Below, piece after piece: positions 55,669-64,000 of a DNA stretch of 64,000 nt. Numbering within the stretch: position 1 is the stretch's first letter; each line of letters begins with the position of its first letter. The notes beneath the pieces were generated by a model that was not told the DNA's origin, did no database searches, and was given only the letters and a program-made list of their open reading frames with translations. The position numbers and the translations under genes were made by a program. Where the stretch lies: contig NC_083397.1 in NCBI RefSeq assembly GCF_030864355.1, positions 744,001 to 808,000 of the forward strand. The letters are read 5' to 3'. This stretch comes from Cutaneotrichosporon cavernicola. Taxonomy: Eukaryota; Basidiomycota; Tremellomycetes; Trichosporonales; Trichosporonaceae.

Positions 55669-58094
55669 ATGTCTATCGCTCTCCCCATCACCCCTGTTCC
55701 TCTATTCAACCTCGCCGCCCCGGCCACGTACCAGGGCATCGAGGTGGAGTGGATCCTCGACCCCACTGCCTCGCCCAAGTTTGACGGCTCTTCGGACATT
55801 GAGACCATTTCGGCCAAGCTGGAGGCCAACTCGCCTCGCGACGGACCCGCTCTCCCCGAGCTCCCCGCCAAGCTCGACCGCGATACCCCCTTCGCCGAGG
55901 TCGCCAAGATCCTCGACGCGCTCGACGACTACCTCGCTTACCGGTAGGGCCTTGACGGTTCCCATGTGGCTGACAGCAGCACGTACTTTGGCGGCGCGCA
56001 GATTGGCTACAACGATGTGCTCATCTGGGGTCTGATCCGCTCCAACAAGTCGGCGGCGGGATCAGTCAAGATTCCCGGCCGGCCCCACCTCGCTCGTTGG
56101 TACACGCAGTTCGAGACGACCGAGCTGCCCAAGACCATCGCCGAGTCGTTCAACAAGGCCCGCTCCGACATGGACAAGGGCAAGAAGGTCAAGCGCCAGG
56201 AGGTTATTGAGGCGGTTCTTCCCAACGCTGTCGAGGGCAAGGTCGTCGTCCGCTTCGCTCCGGAGCCCTCTGGGTACCTCCACATCGGTCACCTCAAGGC
56301 CGCCATTCTCAACCGCTTCTTCGCCGACAAGTACAAGGGCAAGTACATCCTCCGCTTTGACGACACGAACCCGTCCAAGGAAGAGGGTGAGTTCGAGGAC
56401 GCGATCAAGGAGGACCTGGCCATGATCGAGGTCGAGTTTGACAAGGTCGTCCACACCTCCGACCACTTTGACAAGATCCGCGAGCACACCGTCAGGCTCA
56501 TCAAGCAGGGCGACGCGTTCATGGACAACACGGACGCCGAGACTGTCAAGGAGCAGCGCCGGGCCGTTATCCCTTCGAAGAACCGCGACCTCTCCATCGA
56601 AGAGAACCTCAAGTTATTCCAGGACATGTGCGACGGCAAGGCTCCCACGTGGTCGCTCCGTGCCAAGATCGACTACGAGCACAAGAACGGTGTAATGCGC
56701 GACCCTGTCATCTACCGTGCGGTTGAGGGCTCGCACCACATCACTGGCACCAAGTACAAGGCGTACCCCATGTACGACCTCGCATGCCCGGTCATCGACC
56801 ACATTGACGGCGTGACTCACGCACTCCGTGCCAACGAGTACGCAGCTCGCCACGAGCAGTACGAGTGGTTCATCAAGAGGCTCGGCTTCCCCCACATCGA
56901 GATCTTCGACTTCTCACGTATCGACTTTGTGTACACTGTGTTGTCTAAGCGCAAGCTCAAGTACCTCGTCGAGCAGGGTGTCGTCTCGGGCTGGTCCGAC
57001 CCCCGTTTCCCTACCGTCCGCGGCATCCGCTCGCGCGGTATGACTGTCAAGGGTCTCAAGGAGTACATCATCAGCCAGGGTGCGTCACAGCAGTTGCTCC
57101 TGCTTGAGTGGGACGGCATCTGGACTGTCAACAAGCGTGTCATCGACCCCATCGCGCCCCGTTACTGGGCCATTGCCGAGGACAAGATGGTCCCCGTCAA
57201 GGTCGAGGGCCGGGACACGGACGCTGAGACTGTCGAGAAGAAGCCGCTCCACAAGAAGAACCCCGAAGTTGGCGAGAAGGACCTCGTCTTCTCGTCCAAC
57301 CTGATCATTGAGCAGGAGGATGCCAAGACGTTTGGCGACAACGAGGAGATCACTGCTATGGACTGGGGAAACGCCTATGTCGCCGACAAGAAGGTCAACG
57401 CTGCTGGCGATGTCGAGGCCGTCACTCTCAAGCTCCACCTCGCGGGTGACTTCAAGAAGACGTCTAAGAAGGTTACTTGGCTCGCCGCTCCCACTAAGGA
57501 GCACCCGCTCGTCCCAGTCACGCTCATCGAGTACGACTACCTGATCACAAAGAAGAAGATGGACGAGGCCGACGACCTCTCCAGCATTGTCAACCCCAAG
57601 ACCGAGTACCGCACGCCTGCGCTCGCGTCGGCCGAGGTCGCTAACCTCAAGAAGTGGGACATCATCCAGTTCGAGCGCAAGGGCTTCTACATCTTCCAGG
57701 GTACCAAGGACGCCGAGGGTCGCATGGAGTTTGGCTTCATCCCCGAGTAAGTTGATTATATCCGCCCAGCTAACGTGCAGTGGTCGTCTCGCCACCATCA
57801 CTCTCAAGGCTACCCCCACCGCGGAGACCCCCAAGGTTGCTGGGGCTTCCAAGGGTTCGTGGGGCAAGCCCGGTGCCAAGAAGGCAGCTCCTGCTCAAGC
57901 GCCGGAGGGCGCCAAGGTCAACCTCTCGGACGCCACGGCGGGCTTTGAGATCCCTGTCAAGGTCGACATGTTCGAGTCTGCTCGCGTCTAGTCAGTTTTT
58001 CTGAAAGTACTCAACTGATGACAGTGGCAAGGAGGCCGTCCAGATTAACCCCAAGGTCAACATGTTCACCTCGAAGCCAGTCTACGACAACTAG
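55669..58094 (+). CDS. GUS1: Cytoplasmic glutamyl-tRNA synthetase
   Basis: A class I enzyme charging tRNA-Glu. Four exons (55669-55943, 55980-57746, 57781-57990, 58025-58094; introns 36, 34 and 34 nt) join to 773 residues. The N-terminal 180 residues form a GST-like domain (TYFGGAQIGYNDVLIWGLIR), as in eukaryotic GluRS that bind Arc1-like partners. The catalytic core starts VVVRFAPEPSGYLHIGHLKA (HIGH motif) and continues RFDDTNPSKEEGEFEDAI, typical of the eukaryotic/archaeal GluRS class. The KMSKS-equivalent is VLSKRKLKYLV. The anticodon-binding domain ends about residue 690, followed by a Lys/Ala/Pro-rich linker and a tail with two similar MF motifs (KVDMFESARVY and KVNMFTSKPVY). Confidence 0.97.
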
Positions 58095-58155
58095 TGTGCT
58101 GCCCAAGGAGGGAATGTATGTAGAGCTGCCATGACACGATTACTATGCTACAGTG

Positions 58156-59720
58156 CTAGAGCTTGCGGCACGTGTCGCGCCCTTGTGCGACCTGGGCGTT
58201 ACACAGCGCAATCTCGAGCGGCATGGAAAGGAGGGACGCGAAGAGGATGCCGGTCGAGTCGGCCGCGCCAGTCGCACCAATACGGAACTCCTTCTCCATC
58301 TTCCGTCGTACCTCTTCAGGGGAGGAGCCGTCGCCGTCCTCGTCGTCTCCCCCCTCGTGGCCAACGTGGTAAAAGGTGTTGACGTACGCTGCGCCGCCAC
58401 ACAGCCCCTCGAGACACGTGAGGAGGAACACGGCGGTGATCGAGCGGTCGACGCCGGTCGACGGCTCTGGCGCTGGCGGCGTGTACTCGGGCGCGGAAAA
58501 AATGAATGACCGCGACTGGAGCGTGAGGAGGACTAGAACGAAGAACTGGATGATGGTAGGAATGGGGAGGAGAGGCCGTGGGATGGGCGGGATCCCGAGA
58601 CTTAGGCTCGAACGCGAGATGAACACAAAGCTCTGGTCTGGCGTTAGTTTCGGCGAACCTGAGCAAACTGACAGGTAAGACTCCAGAATGGGTAGTAGTC
58701 TCGCGGACTCATGAAGAGAAGGGACCACGGCCCATGCGTTGGCAACGGAAAGACGAGCGTCGGCGCGACTCCAGAGTTGATAACGTATTCCTCGATGTAG
58801 ACGAAGCAGAGCGGGAGCATGTACCGCAGTACGAGGGGCTTGAAGAGCTCCCACTTGTCCGCAGGCGAGAGATATACCTTGGGCACGTACTGCCCAAACG
58901 CGCCGGGCGGTGGCCTCTCCCCAGGCCTTCCTTCTTCATCTTCGTCAGTCGGGAGAGGGTGGTACGCCGGTGCGGAGCCGAGCTCGCCCCACGACGGGAG
59001 GACAAACTTGTACGTGAGTGGGAAGAAGAGCGGGAGGACGGAGGAGATACCCAGTCCACCCCGCACGCCAAGGCCGCGGAGGAGCCACCACAGTGCGGCG
59101 CCAGCTACGCCAGCAAAGCCTGTGCCGGACGACCACGCGCCGACGGCGGTCTTTGACGCCTGTCGGGTCGGCAGAGTGGTGGTGAGCTGGAGGAACGTGA
59201 GTTCGCCAAGTCCACTCGAGAAAGATGCGAGAGCGATCCCAAAGAGCCTCCCACTGACGCCCGGTGAGAGGGCCACGATCAGGATCCCGCTGAAGCTGAT
59301 TGCCGTGCAGAAGCCGACTCGGCGTCGGTATCGGATCTCGCCAGTCGAGATTAGTGGCCAGCAGACCTTGGCCTGGCGTTAGCTTGGTCTAATTGAATAA
59401 GCTCACGATAAGCGCAGGGAAGATGTTGAAGAACGCGACGATGCCCTTCGGCGTCGTGGCTGGCACCAGGTCAAGCGCGGCACTGAGGATAACCACGTAT
59501 AGCACTAATTAAGCTGGTGTTACGTGGTCCAGCTTACCATTGTTCAGTAAGCCGAATGCCATGAACGCCGCAAAGAGGTTGCGGCGTGCGTTACCCGTCG
59601 ACGCCGGCCTATCATTCGCTATGATTAGCTTGGTTAGTGGCAGGACTCACCGTCGATGAACGCGTCCACCTCGTCGTCTTCTGTCAGGAAGGGGCGGTGG
59701 GGCGTCATGGCCATGGTCAT
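58156..59720 (-). CDS. BTN1: Battenin CLN3/Btn1, vacuolar membrane protein
   Basis: A lysosomal/vacuolar multipass protein linked to pH and basic amino-acid homeostasis. The ATG at 59720 opens MTMAMTPHRPFLTEDDEVDA. The first helices are NLFAAFMAFGLLNNVLYVVI and IVAFFNIFPALIVKVCWPLI, followed by the CLN3 signature SSGLGELTFLQLTT. A luminal/cytosolic loop with DEDEEGRPGERPPPG follows, then VLRYMLPLCFVYIEEYVINS, FVFISRSSLSLG and LEGLCGGAAYVNTFYHVGHE, all conserved in battenins. Stop at 58156 after GRDTCRKL. Introns lie near 59370-59405, 59508-59537, 59620-59650 and 58640-58680. It is convergent with the GluRS gene (61 bp apart) and divergent from USP5. Confidence 0.94.
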
Positions 59721-59985
59721 AGGCGCACTGAGGACCCGAAGCTCGTAGGGCGACAGCGTGAATGTCCAAGGAGCCCAGAGCTGAGAGCCCCAGACGTGCA
59801 GATCAGAAGTCAAGATGTCAAGATGTCAAGTTAATTCAGGTGGTGAACGCTCAAGTCGACCTCCACATTGACTTAGGGGTAAGTTGAGTACCGAATAAGG
59901 CACGACGTCACACTGTTGAGGAGAGAAGGTGCAAGCGGGATATCAACAACTCCTTCTCATTCACATTCTCTATTGTTCTCTCAGC

Positions 59986-62703
59986 ATGGTTTGCGGGCAT
60001 ATCGAAGAGCTTGCAGCTTCGCTGAAACCCCCTAACCCTTCCCAGCAGGTCCACCGGTGAGCTGCTGTGCCACACTTGATGGAGCTGACCAACAGCGAAG
60101 AATGCACGCTCTGCTTCGACGGACAGGTGCGTGCCTCTGCCTTCTCTGCTGACAGCAGGATGACGCCGCAGGTGTCTTAGTCTGCCTGCAGTGCTTCAAT
60201 GGCGGTTGCAACAGCGACCGCAAGCACGCGTACCTCCACTCGCAGAAGCGTGAGCACCCGCTCGGCGTGGTTATCAAGCGCACGCAGAAGGAGCAGAAGC
60301 AACGCGTAAGCGCCACGGTGGCGACGTTAACCCCAGTCCGACAGCGAGCCGCCGATGAAGAAGCTGGCGATCACCGCGCCGAGCGACGACGAGCTGTACA
60401 ACGTCACCACCTCGCTCCGTTGCTTCGCGTGCTCGCCTGTGGGCGAGGTTGTTCAGTCTGACCACCCGAATGTGAGCCTAAGACAGATTATTTAAGCTGA
60501 CGCCAGGTGGAGAAGACGGTCCAGGGAATCATGAGTGCGCTCTCGTCGGCGCAGCAGTCTGAAGTCAAGGCGTGGGAGGAGGAGATCATAGCCTGCGAGC
60601 ACGCCCTCACACTCCAGCAGGAACCTCTTATTGTTCCGGGAGATGGTGCGCCAAGGACCATACGTCGTCAGCTAACATCAGTCTCCCTGCAGTGCGTCGA
60701 GTGCGATCTCACGTCCAATCTCTGGCTCTGCTTGACTTGTGGATTTGTTAACTGCGGCCGTCAACAGCATGGTGGCATCGGTGGCAATGGTCACGCTCTC
60801 CAGCACTTCCACGACACTGGTCACCCACTCGGCGTCAAGCTCGGCACGATCACGCCCGAGGGTGGCGGTGACATTTACTGCTACTCGTGTGACGACGCGA
60901 AGCTTGACCCCGACCTCGCTCTCCACCTCTCTACGTTTGGCGTGAACATGCTCAGCCAGTCCAAGACCGAGAAGTCGATGACTGAGCTGGTAAGCTACGG
61001 TTACCGGTACCCAGCTGACGCCAGCAACTCGAACACAACCTCAAGTTCGACTTCTCGATGACGGGCGACGACGGCAAGGAACTCCAACCCGTCTTCGGTA
61101 AGGCCCTCACGGGCCTGAAGAACCTGGGGAACAGCTGTTACATGGCGTCGGTCATGCAGGGCCTCTTCTCTCTGCCCGCCTTCCGCGAGCGCTACTTCAC
61201 CGAGCAGGGACAACACCACTTCCAGACTTGCGAGAAGCCGTTACCAGCTGACTGCCTCGAGTGCCAGATGCTCAAGCTCGCGGACGGGCTCCTCTCTGGA
61301 CGCTACTCGGTACCGGCGCGCCCCCCTCCAGTCGCGAGCAGCGATTTCGAGGTTGCTGAAGCGCCCAAGTTCCAGGAGGGCATTCGGCCAGCTCAGTTCA
61401 AAGCGCTCATCGGGAAGGGCCATGAGGAGTTCTCGACCATGCGTCAACAAGACTCGGAGGAGTTCCTCCAGCATCTCCTCGACCGCCTGCGTGCGGAGGC
61501 TAAGCGCCTGGGCCGCCACGAGCATCTCGAGGCCACCAACATTTTCCGCTTTGGCATGGAGCAGCGTCTCATGTGCGACGAATGTCGTAGAGTCGGATAC
61601 AAGGTCGACCACGTCGACCTGGCTTCTCTCCCTGTCACGGCCGTGGAGCTGAGCGTCGACGAGGACGGCAAGAAGCACTTCCAGCCAGTCACCCTCGAGT
61701 CGTGTATCGACGCGCTCTGTGCCACTGAGGAGCTCACTGATTATGCGTGCAGTACCTGTGAGAAGAAGGTTCGCGCTGAGAAGTAAGCCGCGGTATGGAG
61801 TTCAGAGGCTAACTAACAGGTCCACCAAGTTCGCGACGTACCCCGACCTCCTTGTGTTCCACATGAAGAAGTTCCAGCTCGTCAACTGGATGCCCACCAA
61901 GCTTGGTCAGTTATCTTAGGTGTAACATTTGCTGACTTACAGACGTGCCTGTGCAGGTTCCGGACGCACTCAACCTCGACAAGTATCACGGCGCGGGTCG
62001 CCAGCCGGGAGAGGCCGAGCTAGACGATGACGCGGCAGCTGCGCAGCCCGAGTTCAACGCCGCAGCCATGGCGCAGCTCGAGGCGATGGGCTTCCCTACC
62101 ATCCGCTGCCAGAAGGCGCTCCTCGCGACTGGCAACTCGGACCCCGAAGCTGCCATGAACTGGCTCTTCGCACACATGGAAGACCCTGACATCGATGACC
62201 CTATCCAGCCTGCTGGGGTTGCGGCTAGCCGGCCCGAGCCCACTGCGGAGCAGATCTCGATGCTCTCCGAGATGGGCTTTACCCATGCCCAGGCGCGCAA
62301 GGCGCTTCGTGAGACTGTGAGTTGATTTATGTTCAGCTGCTGACTGGTGCAGGGCGGAAATGCGGACGGGGCTGTTGAGTGGCTCTTCTCCAACCCCGAC
62401 GACATGGGTGAGGAAGACACGCCTGCGGGTAGTCCGGGAGGCTCAACCACGCCAGCTGTCGGCGGCTCGGCAACTATGCCGGCCAACTACCGCCTCAAAG
62501 CCTTCATCTCGCACAAGGGCCCGTCGGTGCACTCTGGACACTACGTCGCGACGATACGCCAGCCGCAGGCTGGTGTCCCGGGCTCGTCCGAGCCGCAGGA
62601 CGAATGGATCCTCTTCAATGACGAGAAGGTTGCGCGCGCCGCCCCCCACGGCGGCGAGGAGATGCGCTCACTCGCTTATCTGTACATTTACGAGCGTATT
62701 TAG
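59986..62703 (+). CDS. UBP14: Ubiquitin C-terminal hydrolase 5 / Ubp14 (isopeptidase T)
   Basis: The enzyme dismantles free polyubiquitin chains. Ten exons joined in frame give 799 residues: 59986-60056, 60096-60126, 60159-60305, 60337-60471, 60507-60645, 60682-60989, 61025-61782, 61820-61905, 61943-62316 and 62353-62703; introns are 31-39 nt. Domains in order: a variant N-terminal zinc finger (MVCGHIEEL; CTLCFDGQDDAAGVLVCLQC), the ZnF-UBP (CDLTSNLWLCLTCGFVNCGR; HYDTGHPLG-like HFHDTGHPLGVKL), the catalytic Cys box GLKNLGNSCYMASVMQG, two UBA domains (LEAMGFPTIRCQKALLAT; LSEMGFTHAQARKALRET) inserted in the catalytic fold, and the His box KGPSVHSGHYVATI. All match USP5/Ubp14. Confidence 0.97.
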
Positions 62704-62756
62704 GTTAGAAGCATTAGCATAGCGATGTTTGCATGGTGATTGTACAGTGATGAATG

Positions 62757-63543
62757 TTATCGAATGCCGTCGTACATGCGGAACTCTTGGCTGCGGAAAC
62801 CTCTCGAGCGGTCCTGGCCGAGATCGACGAGTGCTGGGCCGTCTGGCAGCCCCTCGACCACCTCGTCGTCCGTAGTCTTGGCCACTGGTCTGCTGTCAGC
62901 CGGTTCAAGGGTCAAGTAATCGTACTCGGGCGGTCCAAAGACCTTGAGGCCACGCACATGCGTGTCCTTGCCGTTCATATGGTTGGCAACTATTACGATG
63001 CGGATGTGGTGCGTGGGGATCGGTGGGCCTTCAATCGCGCCGTCGGCGTCCATTGGCCGGAGGGGGATCACGATCCATCCGTCGGGTTTGTGGAACTCGG
63101 TGTATCTCACCTCCTGGAGGTCGTGCACACCCGTCCCGGCCCGGATGGAGAGCCTAGAGGGCGTGTACGAGTCGTCCTTGCGGTGGCTGGTGAGGAGTGC
63201 GATGGACTACGTGTTAGCACCAAAGCGGGCGTGGTAGAGGTGATTAGACGCACAGAAATGAATACGCGTTTGGGGAAAGAGAGGTCAATCGAGTGAGGTT
63301 GTGGTCCCTCGGACCTGTCATAAGTACTTGAACGCTGGAACGGTGCAAAGGGAGGAGGGAAGAAGTTAGAGCTCACTGCCAGAACGTCCCCTCGTTGTCA
63401 TCACGCAGGTTGTCGACGCCAAAGCCGTACTTGTGACTCGAGACCGACCACTGCGCAAGTCGACCAAGCTCGGGTCGTGTGGGAGCTATGACGGAAGCGA
63501 GGTCTGCGACTCCCTGGGTCGCCGTCTCTTCGTCTTCGTCCAT
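62757..63543 (-). CDS. APC10: Anaphase-promoting complex subunit 10 (Doc1)
   Basis: Apc10 supplies the DOC domain that, with coactivator, binds D-box degrons on the APC/C. Exons 63377-63543, 63254-63314 and 62757-63206 join in frame. The sequence reads LGRLAQWSVSSHKYGFGVDN, LRDDNEGTFWQSEGPQPHSI, DSYTPSRLSIRAGTGVHDLQ and HKPDGWIVIPLRP, the canonical DOC jelly-roll. Total is 225 residues, or 213 if a 36-nt stretch at 62890-62925 with perfect intron borders is also removed (see findings). The tail ends RSQEFRMYDGIR; the IR C-terminus matches the Ile-Arg tail by which Apc10 docks on TPR subunits. It is convergent with USP5 (53 bp apart). Confidence 0.95.
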
Positions 63544-63798
63544 GATGTTATGTTGTCAACAACCCGCTCAGCCTCGGCGGATGTTGTTGTTGGTGGAATT
63601 AGGGCCGTGGATTAGCTATGGGTATTAGTAAAGTTTGTAATAGGTAACTACTAGCGTCGGCATTCTTGCGCCAGAGGTGCCGATGATTGCCGTTGAGGTA
63701 TCTCTCCACAATTCCACAAACAGGGTTACTGACTCAGCTCTTACTGGACAAATTGCTCTTCTTCAACACTCATCGCGCACGAGTTTGGAGAGCGGACG
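63544..63798. promoter_or_regulatory. Divergent promoter region, APC10 / OPT transporter
   Basis: A 255-bp spacer between a minus-strand and a plus-strand gene. No recognised motif. Confidence 0.4.
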
Positions 63799-64000
63799 AT
63801 GAACCCTTCACAGTACGAGCTCAGCAAAGGTTCTATGGCTTAAACAGATCACATCCCATCACGGGCGACTACAACTACCACGTCGCGCCGGCGGACGATG
63901 AGAGCATCTACGACCTCCCCGTCCTCGAAGCCTGCTTTACCCCCCGCGCTGTCATTGTGGGGCTGGGTGTCGGCGTCTTGCTCTGTATGACGAACATGTA
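63799..64000 (+). CDS. Oligopeptide transporter (OPT family), N-terminal fragment
   Basis: The gene runs off the right edge. ATG at 63799 (MNPSQ) followed by a 35-nt intron (GTACGA...TTAAACAG, about 63813-63847) joins in frame to SHPITGDYNYHVAPADDE and then DLPVLEACFTPRAVIVGLGV and LLCMTNMY. The TPRAxxxGxGxGxLLCxxNMY sequence is the start of the first membrane helix of OPT-superfamily importers of small peptides or metal chelates. The start codon is the nearest one compatible with a short intron and could be wrong. Which OPT subfamily it belongs to cannot be told from 44 residues. Confidence 0.75.

Noticed and set aside
1..64000. tRNA, rRNA, CRISPR, riboswitch or viral sequences
   Set aside because: I looked for T-loop GTTCGA-type signatures, rRNA cores and regularly spaced repeats and saw none; CRISPR and bacterial riboswitches are not expected in a fungal nuclear genome.
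31458..64000. A functional gene cluster of ubiquitin/proteasome genes (Blm10, Dsc4-like, USP5, APC10, RING)
   Set aside because: The genes are scattered over 30 kb among unrelated genes, on both strands, with no shared regulatory motif visible; chance linkage is the simpler explanation.

Overview
This window is nuclear DNA from a basidiomycete fungus, gene-dense and GC-rich. The families, the intron-rich genes and the proteins all fit Tremellomycetes; the very compact introns (many 31-39 nt, with a CTGAC/CTAAC branch site almost touching the 3' AG) make me favour a Trichosporonales yeast (Trichosporon, Cutaneotrichosporon or similar). That placement is inference. I see no rRNA, tRNA, CRISPR array, transposon or viral gene, and nothing suggesting horizontal transfer: it is an ordinary housekeeping chromosome segment with one striking gene.

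Layout, left to right. 1-13 kb: cytoplasmic dynein heavy chain (5' part of the gene only) and the SM protein Sly1 on the minus strand, RNA polymerase III largest subunit on the plus strand, then UMP/CMP kinase and a translin-associated factor X homologue (minus). 13-21 kb: a secreted S28 serine peptidase, a D-2-hydroxyacid dehydrogenase, mitochondrial ribosomal protein L12 (minus) and a Golgi-type apyrase. 21-31 kb: a large unrecognised repeat-bearing coiled-coil protein, a DUF2985 membrane protein and the vacuolar permease Atg22, all minus. 31-38 kb: the giant proteasome activator Blm10/PA200 (minus). 38-42 kb: the only large gene-poor stretch, with simple repeats and one doubtful small gene, ending in the leader of a Ste20/PAK kinase. 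45-49 kb: a lipid kinase (minus) and a RING/coiled-coil protein resembling TRAIP. 49-54 kb: an Scm3/HJURP CENP-A chaperone. 54-64 kb: a Dsc4-type (DUF1746) membrane protein, glutamyl-tRNA synthetase, the battenin CLN3/Btn1, ubiquitin hydrolase USP5/Ubp14, APC10/Doc1, and the first exons of an oligopeptide (OPT) transporter.

The highlight is the Scm3 gene (49178-53658, minus). A 35-nt intron joins an N-terminal exon carrying the CENP-A-binding Scm3 domain to a huge second exon with six copies of an about 52-residue module whose cysteines have the invariant spacing C-x2-C-x13-C-x8-C, followed by CxGRxR-type basic residues. This is a predicted metal-binding array on a centromere-specifying chaperone. 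Retaining that intron would yield a short Scm3 of about 307 residues with no array.

The genes are not an operon or cluster with a common pathway. Several relate to protein turnover (Blm10, USP5, APC10, Dsc4, RING protein) or chromosome segregation and cytoskeleton (Scm3, APC10, dynein, PAK), but nothing shows that this is more than chance proximity. Exon boundaries quoted to the base were worked out by hand and checked for reading frame where stated; others are approximate.
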